From Alphaproteobacteria bacterium (GTDB lineage: Bacteria; Pseudomonadota; Alphaproteobacteria; Rhizobiales; Hyphomicrobiaceae), in the NCBI GenBank assembly GCA_018830445.1, contig JAHJSN010000045.1, positions 35,362-99,361 on the forward strand: 64,000 nt of DNA, read 5' to 3'. The number at the start of each line of letters is the position of its first letter. The stretch's first letter is position 1. This document shows, one piece after another, positions 52,696-62,556 of the stretch. The position numbers were made by a program, and so were the translations under genes. The notes beneath the pieces are model-generated. The model had not been told where the DNA came from. It saw only the letters and a program-made list of their open reading frames with translations, and did not search any database.

Positions 52696-52974
52696 ACGAT
52701 CAGGGCTACCACGACGGCTCTCCCCTCTCCGCGAGACGACAGACCCGGTTGGACCGGCCATGGCGATAAGAAGTTCTCGACGTTCGCACGAGCGTTTTCT
52801 ATTGATCCTTGGCTTGCCCCACTACGTTCAAGGAATTATCTGGTTCTTCAATATGAAGGCCAATGCTTCCCGGCTCTCGCCATTTGATGGCCATTTCCCC
52901 GGACGATGATGGGGGCGTGTGAGGCGGTCGAAAGCTGGGGCTTTCGAAAACAAGGTTCCTATGGAGGGAAACGC

Positions 52975-53541
52975 GTGACGAAAATTTGGAAGGTAATCTC
53001 TGCCGCGGCACTTGTCGCCGGATGGGTCGCAGTCGGCACCGCTACCATGGTTTCGGCCGAAGCAACAAAGATGGACGACGGCTCGGTTGCTGCCGGCAAG
53101 GGCGCCGAGTTCGACGCCGACGCAGGCAAGTGGTTCCTGGAATCGGGCGATCCCACCTATCGCATCAAGGAAGATGGTACGCTCGACTTCCTCACCTATC
53201 GCGGCTTCCAGCGCTATCACTCCGAATGCCACGTCTGCCATGGGCCTGAAGGCGTCGGTTCGACGTACGCACCAGCCCTCATCGATTCCTTGAAGACGAT
53301 GGCCTACGGCGACTTCGTTGGTGTTGTCGCAAGCGGTCGCGTTGTGCATCAGCCCGGCGGCGGTGAATCCGTGATGCCGGCCCTCGGAGATAACGTCAAC
53401 GTCATGTGCTACCTCGATGGCATCTACACATATCTCAAGGCCCGTTCCGACGGCGTTCTCGCCCGTGGCCGTCCGAAGGGCAAGGAAGCCAAGCCCGAAG
53501 GACTTGGCGCAACCGAAGATGCATGCCTCGGGGGCAAGTAA
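52975..53541 (+). CDS. xoxG: Cytochrome c XoxG (methanol-metabolism type)
   Basis: A 188-residue periplasmic monoheme cytochrome that accepts electrons from XoxF. Start GTG 52975 is preceded by GGAGGG and leads directly into a signal peptide (ISAALVAGWVAVGTATMVSA-like). The heme motif is CHVCH (residues 85-89); the distal ligand is probably Met134 in SVMPALG. Partner cysteines C145 and C184 could form a disulfide. The next gene starts two bases after its stop, so co-translation is likely. Confidence 0.93.
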   Translation: MTKIWKVISAAALVAGWVAVGTATMVSAEATKMDDGSVAAGKGAEFDADAGKWFLESGDPTYRIKEDGTLDFLTYRGFQRYHSECHVCHGPEGVGSTYAPALIDSLKTMAYGDFVGVVASGRVVHQPGGGESVMPALGDNVNVMCYLDGIYTYLKARSDGVLARGRPKGKEAKPEGLGATEDACLGGK

Positions 53542-53542
53542 T

Positions 53543-54400
53543 ATGAAAAAGCGCATGATCACTGCGCTTGCGTTTCTGTTTCTCGGCGGCATTGCCGCCG
53601 AGGCTGCGGAAGGTGACCGCGCCGACCTCGTCAACCGTCAGGTTCTTCGAGTCTGCGCCGATCCGGCGAATGTGCCGTTCTCCAGCGAGGATCCCGACAA
53701 GCCAGGGTTTGAAAACAAGATCGCCGACGTCATAGCCAAGGAGCTCGGCAACATCCCAGTCGAGTACACATGGTTCCCGCAGGCGACCGGCTTCATCCGC
53801 CGGACGCTGTTCGCCAAGGCCTGCGATGTTGTCATCGGATATGCGCAGGGCGACGAAATGGTTCTGAATACCAACCACTATTATCGCTCTGCCTATGTGA
53901 TCGTCTATAAGAAGGGCGGTGAGTTGGACGGTGTCGACAGCCTTTCCGACGAGCGCCTCAAGGGCAAGCCGATCGGCATTATCGCTGGAACGCCTCCGGC
54001 GACTTATGCAACCCGTGCCGGGCTGATGGCTAACGCAAGGCCCTACCATCTCCACGTTGACCGCCGTTACGATTCGCCGATGGAAAGGATGATCGAAGAC
54101 ATCCGATCCGGCGAAATCGCCGCGGGCGTCATGTGGGGGCCGAATGCTGGCTACTTCGCCACCGACGGTGGCAAGGACGATCTATCGATCGTGCCACTGC
54201 TGAAGGAAGGCAAGTTCCCGCCGATGACGTTTCGCATCACCATGGGTGTGCGCCAGTCCGACGCCACCTGGAAACGCGAATTGAACGAGATCATCCAAAA
54301 GCGCCAGGGCGAAATCGACAAGATACTGCTCGACTATCACATCCCGATCATCGATGAGAACGATCAGCAGATCACCTCGGCAAGGACCTCGGGCGGCTGA
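53543..54400 (+). CDS. xoxJ: XoxJ periplasmic binding-protein-like protein
   Basis: A 285-residue exported protein (signal peptide to about residue 22) of the solute-binding fold 3 class associated with quinoprotein dehydrogenases. Segments VLRVCADPANVPFSSED, WFPQATGFIRRTL, CDVVIGYAQGDE and AAGVMWGPNAGYF are typical for MxaJ/XoxJ. It is thought to help activate XoxF or bind the enzyme, rather than to feed an ABC transporter; no transporter genes follow. The start is one base after the xoxG stop. Confidence 0.93.
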   Translation: MKKRMITALAFLFLGGIAAEAAEGDRADLVNRQVLRVCADPANVPFSSEDPDKPGFENKIADVIAKELGNIPVEYTWFPQATGFIRRTLFAKACDVVIGYAQGDEMVLNTNHYYRSAYVIVYKKGGELDGVDSLSDERLKGKPIGIIAGTPPATYATRAGLMANARPYHLHVDRRYDSPMERMIEDIRSGEIAAGVMWGPNAGYFATDGGKDDLSIVPLLKEGKFPPMTFRITMGVRQSDATWKRELNEIIQKRQGEIDKILLDYHIPIIDENDQQITSARTSGG

Positions 54401-54657
54401 TGGCCTTCCGAAGATCCGACGAACTGCAACGAAGCTGCGCGGCTGGCGGAAATTCCCCGGCCGCGTTTCCTTGTCGCGCATCTGTAACTGCGGTCTGTTG
54501 CGCCTTTCCTGCGGCGGATCAAACAACGCCCTTGCCTTATCGAGTGACGTTGAGTAAACGATCACCTCCGCTTCGAATGCCGGTCGATTTGACCGGCCCC
54601 TCGGCTCCATGACCGCAACGATGGGGCCCGCGCGGCAAGCGGAGACTTCCTTGGAGA

Positions 54658-54732
<75 letters not shown>

Positions 54733-55011
54733 CTCTCCCTCGGTTGCCGCCGACGCCAATGCTGGCGGTTGCAGTCCGCGCGCTGCTGCTCCTGGTAAAG
54801 CGGCACCACATTCTCAGAGTCCGAACGGCTCGGGTGCTTTGGCCGGTCAAGCCTCCCTGCCGGAGGTTGACTTTTCTGCCTTTGAACCATAAGTTCCGCC
54901 AACTCCTGACCGGGGCGAACGGAAACGGCGGGCTACGGGAAATCGTGGCGCGCTGATTTTATTTTCCCACCCGGCTCGCACCGATAACCAGATATACCGA
55001 CGGGTTCCGCC

Positions 55012-55137
55012 ATGAAGGTCCGCAATTCGCTCAAATCACTGCGCTCGCGCCACCGCGACAACCGCCTGGTGCGCCGCCGCGGCAAGCTCTACGTGATCAA
55101 CAAGACGCAGCGCCGTTTCAAGGCGCGCCAGGGCTGA
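55012..55137 (+). CDS. rpmJ: 50S ribosomal protein L36 (zinc-free form)
   Basis: A 41-residue ribosomal protein. [30 protein letters not shown] and QRRFKARQG are the family pattern. The four zinc ligands (Cys/His) of the C+ form are absent, as in the C-minus paralogue usual in Alphaproteobacteria. Single gene with 279 bases upstream holding nothing else. Confidence 0.95.
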   Translation: MKVRNSLKSLRSRHRDNRLVRRRGKLYVINKTQRRFKARQG

Positions 55138-55285
55138 AGAAGCGGCCCAGCGGCTGGCATGTGGTCTGTCCTCATGGCGGACTGCCGGCCTGCGTCCGGC
55201 TGCGCCGCCGAGCCGTCAGGGCTGCGGCTTGATGAGCGCTACGTTTGCTTTGACAGGCACATCGGGCCCGTCATAACCTGACGCC

Positions 55286-56044
55286 ATGCGCACCACATCA
55301 AACCTGACGAAGAGCCTGTTTGCAGCGGCTACGCTGTTCGTATTCGGCTATTCATTCTCGCAAGACGCTTCATCCCAGGAGCGCGACCGGGCCGATCCGC
55401 CAGCCACGGTTGAGCCCGTCCCCGCACCTCAGGACCCAGATGCCCGTCCGCCAGCGCCGCAGGACGAAGGCGAGACGCGAACGCTGCACGCAAAGCGCAG
55501 TGGCGATCCCAAACCTTACCATCTTGAGGTCCTGGCCGACCTGCCGAAGTCGCCGATGAAGATCGCCGAGACGCTTGCCAATCTCTATGCGCTTCTGGCC
55601 ACAGCCGAGGATGAGAAAACCGCCGGTGAAATCGCCGGCGTGATTGAGCGCCTCTGGTTGTTCGGCCATGGCGATACGGTCTTCGTGCTGATGCAGCGCG
55701 CCACCAAGGCGCTCGCCGAGAAAAACGACGAACTTGCCATGAAATTCCTCGATGCCGTTGTTTCGCTGGCCCCCGACTACACCGAAGGCTGGCATCAGCG
55801 TGCCGTCGTCAGCTACACGCGCAATGATTTCCGGCGCGCATTGGGGGATTTGCGCCGCGTGCTGGCGCTCGATCCCAACCATTACAAGGCGCTCGAGGGC
55901 CTATCGCGGATGTTCGAGGAAACCGAGCAGAAGGCCGCCGCATTGGCCGCGCACCGCCAGCTTATGGAGATCCATCCCTACTGGCCTGACGCCGAGCAAC
56001 GCTTGCGGGAATTGGAGCATGCGGCCGAAGGCCAGGGCATCTGA
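55286..56044 (+). CDS. Exported tetratricopeptide-repeat protein
   Basis: A 252-residue protein. An N-terminal signal sequence (LTKSLFAAATLFVFGYSFSQ) is followed by a proline-rich linker (about 27-70) and TPR-like helical repeats (about 85-245), for example DELAMKFLDAVVSLAPDYTEG, DFRRALGDLRRVLALDPNHY and AALAAHRQLMEIHPYWPDAE. Exported or periplasmic. It is often found near rpmJ in this group. Function unknown. Confidence 0.82.
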   Translation: MRTTSNLTKSLFAAATLFVFGYSFSQDASSQERDRADPPATVEPVPAPQDPDARPPAPQDEGETRTLHAKRSGDPKPYHLEVLADLPKSPMKIAETLANLYALLATAEDEKTAGEIAGVIERLWLFGHGDTVFVLMQRATKALAEKNDELAMKFLDAVVSLAPDYTEGWHQRAVVSYTRNDFRRALGDLRRVLALDPNHYKALEGLSRMFEETEQKAAALAAHRQLMEIHPYWPDAEQRLRELEHAAEGQGI

Positions 56045-56177
56045 TCGGAGATCGCTGGCATCATTGACCGCCGTCGCAACGCGTGCCCGCGATCACGCAG
56101 GCGTGCGTTGAAGTTCAACGGCTGCGACCCGATCTTGATGGGTATCGTTAACTCGAAATTCCCCATAGGAGGCCTCC

Positions 56178-56462
56178 TTGAACCAGGTAAGCCCCATCAA
56201 AGCATTGGTGACCCTCTGCGTCGCCACCTTCATATATGCCGTCCTTGCGGCACCCTCCGCGGGCAGTGCCAGCGCCCACGGCGTCCAGAAGTATCGCGAT
56301 GGTCGCGTTGTCGGCCAAGTGCGCCGCAAGCACCACTCCCGCCGCGACACGCGCTCCTACCGCCGCCGCCGCGATCCGGCGATATTTGCCAGTCAGGTCG
56401 ATCTCTCACGCCCCGGCGGCCCGGAGCGGTTCTTCGAACTGCTTCGCGAAGAAAATCGCTGA
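56178..56462 (+). CDS. Small exported Arg-rich protein
   Basis: A 94-residue frame with a TTG start; AGGAGG just upstream decides it. A signal peptide (TLCVATFIYAVLAAPSAG up to ASAHG) is followed by a basic stretch (RRKHHSRRDTRSYRRRRDP). No known family. A terminator follows at 56499. Confidence 0.6.
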   Translation: MNQVSPIKALVTLCVATFIYAVLAAPSAGSASAHGVQKYRDGRVVGQVRRKHHSRRDTRSYRRRRDPAIFASQVDLSRPGGPERFFELLREENR

Positions 56463-56498
56463 TCTCTCAATCCCGGTTGCGAACCGCCGCTGCGAAAA

Positions 56499-56528
56499 GA
56501 GGGGCTGCGCTGAAAGGCGCAGCCCTTT
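56499..56528 (+). terminator. Hairpin terminator
   Basis: AGGGGCTGCGC-TGAAAG-GCGCAGCCCTTT forms an 11-bp stem with a short T-run, after the small exported protein gene. Confidence 0.8.
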
Positions 56529-56647
56529 GCCATTGATTTGGATGGTTGCAGCGCAGTGTTTGATCCAAGGTGCCAACGCTGCGTAGTGTCTCCTGTGACG
56601 TTCGCCCCTTGCTGGTTCCGCCCCTCCCTTCCCAGAGCGCACGATTG

Positions 56648-58006
56648 ATGAGCAACGAAGACAACCGGTTCACTGCCCGCGCCTCCCGCTACGCCCGCGT
56701 TGGGGTCAATGTGGGCAACGTTGCCGCGCGCTACGCCGGCAAGCGCTTCCTGGGCCTCGAACAGGACCGCTCTGAGGCCGCACGCGAGTTGGCTGCTGCA
56801 CTTGGCGGACTGAAGGGCCCGATCATGAAAGTTGCTCAGCTTCTCTCGACGATCCCTGAAGCCTTGCCCAAGGAATACGCCCGCGAACTGTCTCAGCTGC
56901 AGAGCCAGGCGCCGTCGATGGGCCCCGCGTTCGTCCGTCGCCGCATGTCTGCGGAACTGGGCCGCGACTGGCAGGCGAGGTTCGAGAATTTCGAATACCA
57001 ATCGGCGGCTTCCGCATCGCTGGGTCAGGTCCACCGCGCGATTCACCCCGATGGCCGCAGGCTCGCTTGCAAACTCCAGTACCCGGATATGCAGTCGGCC
57101 GTCGAAGCGGACTTGAACCAGCTCAAGCTGGTCTTCCAAATTCACGCGCGCATGGACCCCGGTGTCGACACCAGGGAGATATTCGTCGAGATTTCCTCCC
57201 GCCTGCGTGAGGAACTCGATTACGAACTGGAGGCAGGTCACACCGCGCTTTACGCCGGAATTTTCCGCGACGATTCACTTATTCGCGTCCCTGAAGTGCT
57301 GCCGGAATTATCGACCGGTCGCCTTCTCACCATGACATGGCTCGAGGGCGAACCGCTCCTTACCTTCAAGGAGGACCCGCTTGAAGATCGAAATCAAATC
57401 GCCCGCGCCATGTTCCGCGCCTGGTGGCACCCCTTCAGCCACTTCGGCGTCATCCATGGCGACCCGCACCTGGGCAATTACACGATCTTCTCCGCAGACG
57501 GCCGCCCGCGCGGCATCAATCTCCTCGATTACGGCTGCATCCGCACGTTTTCTCCCCGCTTCGTCCAGGGCGTCGTCAATCTTTATCAAGGCCTCCTTGC
57601 CAACGACCGCGACCGGGTCGTTGCAGCCTACGAGGCATGGGGCTTCAAAGGCCTCAACGACGAACTGATCGATGGGCTCACGATCTGGGCGCGGTTCATC
57701 TATGGGCCCTTGCTCGACGACCGCGAGCGCACCATCGCCGACGAAGTGAAGCCGGGTGATTACGGCCGCAGCGAAATGATGCGCGTTCGCACGATATTGA
57801 AGGAAAAGGGGCCGGTGACGGTGCCGCGCGAGTTCGTTTTCATGGATCGCGCGGCAATCGGGCTTGGCGGCGTCTTCCTGCACCTCGATGCCAAGCTGAA
57901 TTGGTATCGGCTCTTCAATGAGACCATCGAGAATTTCGACATCGACACCGTCGCCGATCGCCAGTTCGAAGCTTTTCCGAGAGCGGGCGTTCCGTTGCCG
58001 CTATGA
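56648..58006 (+). CDS. ABC1/UbiB-family atypical kinase
   Basis: A 452-residue protein. GLKGPIMKVAQLLSTIPEAL is the KxGQ-like ABC1 signature, with ASLGQVHRA, LACKLQYP and DPHLGNY as atypical kinase/ATPase elements and LLDYGCIR with the metal-binding Asp. UbiB-like proteins work in ubiquinone synthesis or lipid homeostasis; this branch is not ubiB proper (no ubi genes nearby, no C-terminal transmembrane helices), so the role is open. I chose ATG 56648 (MSNEDNRF), because the earlier frame start at 56570 is not family-like. Confidence 0.85.
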   Translation: MSNEDNRFTARASRYARVGVNVGNVAARYAGKRFLGLEQDRSEAARELAAALGGLKGPIMKVAQLLSTIPEALPKEYARELSQLQSQAPSMGPAFVRRRMSAELGRDWQARFENFEYQSAASASLGQVHRAIHPDGRRLACKLQYPDMQSAVEADLNQLKLVFQIHARMDPGVDTREIFVEISSRLREELDYELEAGHTALYAGIFRDDSLIRVPEVLPELSTGRLLTMTWLEGEPLLTFKEDPLEDRNQIARAMFRAWWHPFSHFGVIHGDPHLGNYTIFSADGRPRGINLLDYGCIRTFSPRFVQGVVNLYQGLLANDRDRVVAAYEAWGFKGLNDELIDGLTIWARFIYGPLLDDRERTIADEVKPGDYGRSEMMRVRTILKEKGPVTVPREFVFMDRAAIGLGGVFLHLDAKLNWYRLFNETIENFDIDTVADRQFEAFPRAGVPLPL

Positions 58007-58042
58007 CCGCGCCGGCAGTGCTGGCTCTCGACCTTCGGTTAT

Positions 58043-58555
58043 TCAGCTCCGATAGTGGCGCTGCATCCGCTTCAGCGTCCGCTCGATCTCGTCGGGAGTG
58101 TCGTCGAACGGCTCCAGGTTGATGCGCACCGTGTTGTTGTGGCTCATCTTCCAGGGCAGCCGCATCAGCAAGCGGTAGAACGCCATCTTTCTCCAGTCGG
58201 CGACAAGTGCCCGTTCCAGCGGTTGCGAAAGCTTGATCTGCAACTCATGCGTCATCAAGGTCCGCACCGCGATGTGCACGGTCTCGATGTTTTCCACCGC
58301 CCGCCATCCGATGAGCCCGAGCCCCTCGACGAAGATACCGTACTGGTTGGCGCCGAGCCGCGGCCGTTCGGTCTCGATCAGTGGATAGAAATAATAGGCG
58401 GCCCCCAGTGCCGCTACGCCGAGCGCCAGCAGGAGTTCGCTGCCCTGATAGAAGGCCGCAACGCAAAACAGGATGCCGGCGCCGGCCAGAATGAAAACCC
58501 GGAACTGGCCCTTGTCCCTGCCGTAACGGACGGTGTAGCCGCTAGTGTTGTGCAT
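58043..58555 (-). CDS. Membrane protein with PH-like cytoplasmic domain, family unknown
   Basis: A 170-residue protein with GGGAGG 10 bases before ATG 58555. Two close transmembrane helices (about residues 19-60: FRVFILAGAGILFCVAAFYQ and LLLALGVAALGAAYYFYPL) precede a ~95-residue soluble domain (GIFVEGLGLIGWRAVENIET), which resembles membrane-attached PH-like domains. It is convergent with the UbiB-family gene. Function unknown. Confidence 0.7.
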   Translation of the reverse strand: MHNTSGYTVRYGRDKGQFRVFILAGAGILFCVAAFYQGSELLLALGVAALGAAYYFYPLIETERPRLGANQYGIFVEGLGLIGWRAVENIETVHIAVRTLMTHELQIKLSQPLERALVADWRKMAFYRLLMRLPWKMSHNNTVRINLEPFDDTPDEIERTLKRMQRHYRS

Positions 58556-58854
58556 GTGGCGTTTGCCTCCCGGTTGCCGCCGGCCTAGCGAGCAAACGTC
58601 AAATGCAAAAGCAACATTGGAATTCACACATTTGCCAGTGTTCCACATTGCACGAACATTTGCTCTTCAGAGTGCCGCAAAGGGGGGCAAATGCTTGTGC
58701 CGGAACAATAGCGTCGTTGAGTCCGCTCGTTGCAGCGTCGACCATTCTGACCCCGCGCATATGTTGCAGTGCAGCGCGAATCCAGGTTATGCGCCGCGCG
58801 TCGCTCTTGGCAACACTTCGCAGGCAATTCTTTGCACGACGCGAAAAGACGGCT

Positions 58855-59940
58855 TCACCCGCACTGGCCTCGGTGGCGCAGAAAGTGATCGGCAAGCACG
58901 ATCGCCATCATCGCTTCCCCGACCGGTACCGCGCGGATGCCGACGCAGGGGTCATGACGGCCTTTCGTCACGATTTCTGTCTCGTGTCCTTCCCGGTCGA
59001 TGGTCTTGCGCGGGGAAAGTATCGAGGATGTCGGCTTCACCGAAAACCGGCACACGATCTGCTGCCCCGTCGACAGACCGCCGAGGATGCCGCCGGCATG
59101 GTTCGACAGGAAAACCGGCTTTCCGTCCGCTCCGATACGGATCTCGTCGGCGTTTTCCTCACCCGTAAGCTCGGCCGCCGCCATCCCCTCTCCGATTTCC
59201 ACTGCCTTGACGGCATTGATGCTCATCATTGCGGAGGCAAGATCCTGGTCGAGTTTGCCGTAGAGCGGCGCACCAAGGCCCGCAGCCACGCCGTCCGCCA
59301 CGATCTCAATGACGGCGCCGATCGACGAACCGGCCTTGCGGATCTTGTCGAGGTAGTCCGACCAGGGCTCGACACTGCCGGGATCGGGGCAGAACAATGC
59401 ATTGCTGTCGACGCTCTCCCAGTCGAGGCGGCTGCGATCGATTTTGTGTGGCCCCAGCTGCACCAGTCCGGCGCGGATCTTGACGCCTGGCAGGATTTTG
59501 CGCGCGATGGCCCCGGCGGCAACCCGCATCGCGGTTTCTCGCGCCGACGACCGCCCGCCGCCGCGATAGTCGCGAAAGCCGTATTTTGCATCGTAAGTGA
59601 AGTCGGCGTGCCCGGGGCGGTACTTGGCGGCGATGTCGCCGTAGTCCTTGGACCGCTGGTCGACGTTGCGGATGACGAGGCCGATCGGTGTGCCGGTCGT
59701 GACCTGCCGACCGGTGCCGCCATCGAAGACTCCGGATTGAATCTCGACGCTGTCTGGCTCCTTGCGCTGTGTGGTGAAGCGCGATTGACCGGGCCGGCGC
59801 CTGTCAAGCTCCCTCTGGATTTCTTCGGCTGTGATGGGAATACCCGGCGGGCAGCCGTCAACCACGCAGCCGATGGCGGGGCCGTGGCTTTCGCCCCAGG
59901 TGGTGATGCGGAACAGGTGGCCGAAGGTGTTGTGAGACAT
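58855..59940 (-). CDS. aroC: Chorismate synthase
   Basis: A 361-residue FMN-dependent enzyme making chorismate from EPSP, the last common step of aromatic amino acid synthesis. Seen: [34 protein letters not shown], and the [20 protein letters not shown] tail region. Length is normal. Located in the usual fabI/aroC neighbourhood. Confidence 0.96.
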   Translation of the reverse strand: MSHNTFGHLFRITTWGESHGPAIGCVVDGCPPGIPITAEEIQRELDRRRPGQSRFTTQRKEPDSVEIQSGVFDGGTGRQVTTGTPIGLVIRNVDQRSKDYGDIAAKYRPGHADFTYDAKYGFRDYRGGGRSSARETAMRVAAGAIARKILPGVKIRAGLVQLGPHKIDRSRLDWESVDSNALFCPDPGSVEPWSDYLDKIRKAGSSIGAVIEIVADGVAAGLGAPLYGKLDQDLASAMMSINAVKAVEIGEGMAAAELTGEENADEIRIGADGKPVFLSNHAGGILGGLSTGQQIVCRFSVKPTSSILSPRKTIDREGHETEIVTKGRHDPCVGIRAVPVGEAMMAIVLADHFLRHRGQCG

Positions 59941-60630
59941 GCTTTTCCAAGGAGCGAAGGGCCTTTTTGCAAGGCCGGGAAGATGCGGCGACAGGCCCTG
60001 GATATGGGTGTTGGCCGAGGGCTGACGGGCAAAAAGAGTGAGCCCGCTGTACTATCATGGTTTGCGGGCGCGCGGCCTAAAAGTGTTGCAAAAAAATCTT
60101 AAGCCCGGCCCGCGTCCCGTTCAAATCAGTCTTGCAAGCCAAGAAGGATGACAAATCAGTACGACGCAGATTATGAAAAGAATGAGTTAATGTGCGATTC
60201 CTCTAAGGTTTGTCACCCAAGACCGACCAAAGTTGGGGATTTCCAGACTCTCCGCAACGCCGATGGGGGCTTCCGGCCACAGTGCCAGCCCAATGAATCG
60301 TAAAATGCGGTTTGAGAAATTGGAGCGTGCAAGCAAGCGCAATCGGAGGCTTCGGCCGAAGTTGCGTGCGTCCTTTCAGCGTACCAACGACGATTTCCGC
60401 TGTAACCGCACCAATTGCTTGGTCGGGACTAGCCAATTACGGCGGAGGCAGTCGACAAAGGAAGGGAGTGCTCCTGCCGGAAATGAGCAGCCGGCATCGA
60501 GCAGTCCCCTATTGACGTTGAAAGGACTGGAGCGCCGCTGCTCCGGTCCTTTCTAGTTTTATGGGTGGATTTGCGCACCGCGAAGCCTGCTGCGGTCGAG
60601 CGCCCTGATTTTTTCGCCGCGCCGCTTCCG
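59941..60630. other. 690-base gene-free region upstream of aroC
   Basis: Includes aroC upstream signals. A short frame from ATG 60293 (starts MNRKMRFEKLERASKR) is Arg-rich but has no clear family. A hairpin AAAGGACTGGAGC-GCCGCT-GCTCCGGTCCTTT lies at 60521-60552, followed by CTAGTTTTA. It would end any plus-strand transcript here, for example a small RNA; nothing else is identified. Confidence 0.4.
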
Positions 60631-61218
60631 TCACATCCAACGCATCTCGCCGCGCCGGATCACCAGCACGCGGTCTTGCGGAACGGCGAGATCCAGAATC
60701 CCGCTCGGATTGAGGTCGAGCAGATGCGCGCGCAGTGTCCGGCTGATGCCGCCATGGGTGGCAACGATCGTGTCGGCTTCAACAGTATCGAGCCAATCCA
60801 CCATCCGCTTCATGAGATCGGCATAGCTTTCCCCGTCAGGCGGTCTGAAATTGTAGGGGTCCGCCTTTCGCGCCGCCAGCCCGGAGGCTTCTGTTTTCTT
60901 CAGCGTGTCGAGCAGCTGGCCTTCCCAGGCGCCGTAATTCACCTCTTTCAGCCGCTCGTCGGTCCTGAAGTCTAGCGGCTCCAGGCCAAGTTCGCGTCTG
61001 ACGATCTGCATCGTCTCCCGCGCTCGCCAAAGCGGGCTGGAGACGAATTGGACGTCCGCTATTGCCGGTAGCAGCCCTCGCAGGGCCTGGCCGTTACGTA
61101 GTGCCTGTTCGCGGCCGGAATCGTTGAGCGGCACATCCATCTGACCTTGGTAGCGCGATTGCGCATTCCAGTCGGTCTGGCCGTGCCGGACGCAATAGAC
61201 AGTGATCCCGTCCTTCAC
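60631..61218 (-). CDS. Histidine-phosphatase family protein (phosphoglycerate-mutase-like)
   Basis: A 195-residue cytosolic enzyme. The catalytic motif is VRHGQTDWN with the phospho-acceptor His, and the second His is in VATHGGISR; the acid is in the YGAWEG region. Substrate specificity is uncertain (phosphatase or mutase). It lies 69 bases after fabI, in an operon-like arrangement. Confidence 0.9.
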   Translation of the reverse strand: MKDGITVYCVRHGQTDWNAQSRYQGQMDVPLNDSGREQALRNGQALRGLLPAIADVQFVSSPLWRARETMQIVRRELGLEPLDFRTDERLKEVNYGAWEGQLLDTLKKTEASGLAARKADPYNFRPPDGESYADLMKRMVDWLDTVEADTIVATHGGISRTLRAHLLDLNPSGILDLAVPQDRVLVIRRGEMRWM

Positions 61219-61287
61219 GGAAAACCGGTCCCCTTTTTGCGATCGCGTCGCCCTGTCAAATCCGGACGCCGCTGAATTCGGGGCCGG

Positions 61288-62139
61288 CTAGGCCCCCTCG
61301 GACTTCGTCACTGTGATGTCCGGTGCATCCTCGTTCTTCATGCCCTGGACGTGGTATCCAGCGTCGACGTGGTGGATCTCCCCGGTGACCCCGCGCGACA
61401 GGTCCGAGAGCAGATAAACTCCAGCCCCGCCGACCTCTTCGATAGTCACTGTCCGCCTTAGCGGTGAATTGTACTCGTTCCACTTGAGGATGTAGCGGAA
61501 GTCCGAAATGCCGGACGCTGCGAGCGTCTTGATCGGTCCAGCCGAAATCGCATTCACGCGGATCGCGGACTTGCCAAGGTCGGCGGCAAGATAGCGCACG
61601 CTGGCTTCGAGCGCGGCCTTGGCCACTCCCATCACATTGTAATGCGGCATGACCTTTTCGGCACCGTAGTACGTCAGCGTGATAATCGAGCCGCCATCGC
61701 CCATCAGCTTTTCGGCACGCTTTGCAAGCGCCGTAAGCGAGTAGCAGGATACCAGCATCGTCTGGGTGAAGTTCTTCTCGGACGTATCGACATAGCGCCC
61801 ATCGAGCTCGGCCTTGTCGGAGAACGCGATGGCGTGCACCAGAAAGTCGAGCCTGCCCCAGCTTTTCTCCAGCGTCGCGAACACATCGTCTATCGACGCG
61901 GCGTCGGTGACGTCGCAGGCAATGACGAGTCCCGCACCCAGTTCGGCGGCAAGTGGCTCCACGCGCTTCTTCAGCGCTTCACCCTGGTATGTCAGTGCAA
62001 CTTCGGCGCCTTGCGAGGCGCAAGCCTTGGCTATGCCCCAGGCGATGGACCGGTTATTGGCGACGCCCATGATGAGCCCGCGCTTGCCTGCCATCAGATT
62101 GCCAGTCGCCCCGGATGAACCAGGCGCAGCTTCACTCAT
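61288..62139 (-). CDS. fabI: Enoyl-[acyl-carrier-protein] reductase (NADH)
   Basis: A 283-residue short-chain-dehydrogenase-fold enzyme for the last step of fatty-acid elongation. Seen: RGLIMGVANNRSIAWGIAKA (NADH-binding), AIAFSDKAELDGRYVDTS, the catalytic Y-x6-K in HYNVMGVAK, and AGPIKTLAASGI. Start ATG 62139 gives ~16 extra residues before the fold; an ATG at residue 16 is an alternative. Confidence 0.95.
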   Translation of the reverse strand: MSEAAPGSSGATGNLMAGKRGLIMGVANNRSIAWGIAKACASQGAEVALTYQGEALKKRVEPLAAELGAGLVIACDVTDAASIDDVFATLEKSWGRLDFLVHAIAFSDKAELDGRYVDTSEKNFTQTMLVSCYSLTALAKRAEKLMGDGGSIITLTYYGAEKVMPHYNVMGVAKAALEASVRYLAADLGKSAIRVNAISAGPIKTLAASGISDFRYILKWNEYNSPLRRTVTIEEVGGAGVYLLSDLSRGVTGEIHHVDAGYHVQGMKNEDAPDITVTKSEGA

Positions 62140-62249
62140 CGTTCGGATGCCCTTCTTCTTCGATGTTCGGCTGAATAAGGTTCAGGACTTTCAAGGAACC
62201 ATTCGGCCGTGGTGTCTTTGGTCCGAGGTCGAGCGGACCGGCGAAATAC

Positions 62250-62367
62250 GTAGCGGTGCTACGGGTGTGACGGAAGTCGAAGCAATCGGGGAACATTCAC
62301 CCGGCCCTTCGGGTTTCCAAACGGCAGCGATCCCGTGCGTCGGCCAGCTTGCTTGTAGCACCGCTAC
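62250..62367. repeat. Inverted-repeat element upstream of fabI
   Basis: GTAGCGGTGCTAC (62250-62262) and GTAGCACCGCTAC (62355-62367) are exact reverse complements, and each is itself a near palindrome. They enclose 92 bases. It is a distinct structure in the 417-base fabI upstream region, which otherwise shows no gene. Confidence 0.6.
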
Positions 62368-62556
62368 ACGCTGCGTTGCCCGCATGCTGGCATAACAAGC
62401 CGTTTGCGAAACAGAATTGCTTCCATCCAACCCTGAACCGCTCTGAGTTCGCCGCATCCTACACGAAAGGCGATTGCGGTCCAGATGCGCCATTTGGACA
62501 ATGGGCGCGAGCGTCGCATGGGACAGCGTTAATCTGCATTTTCAGTGGGTTAGATG

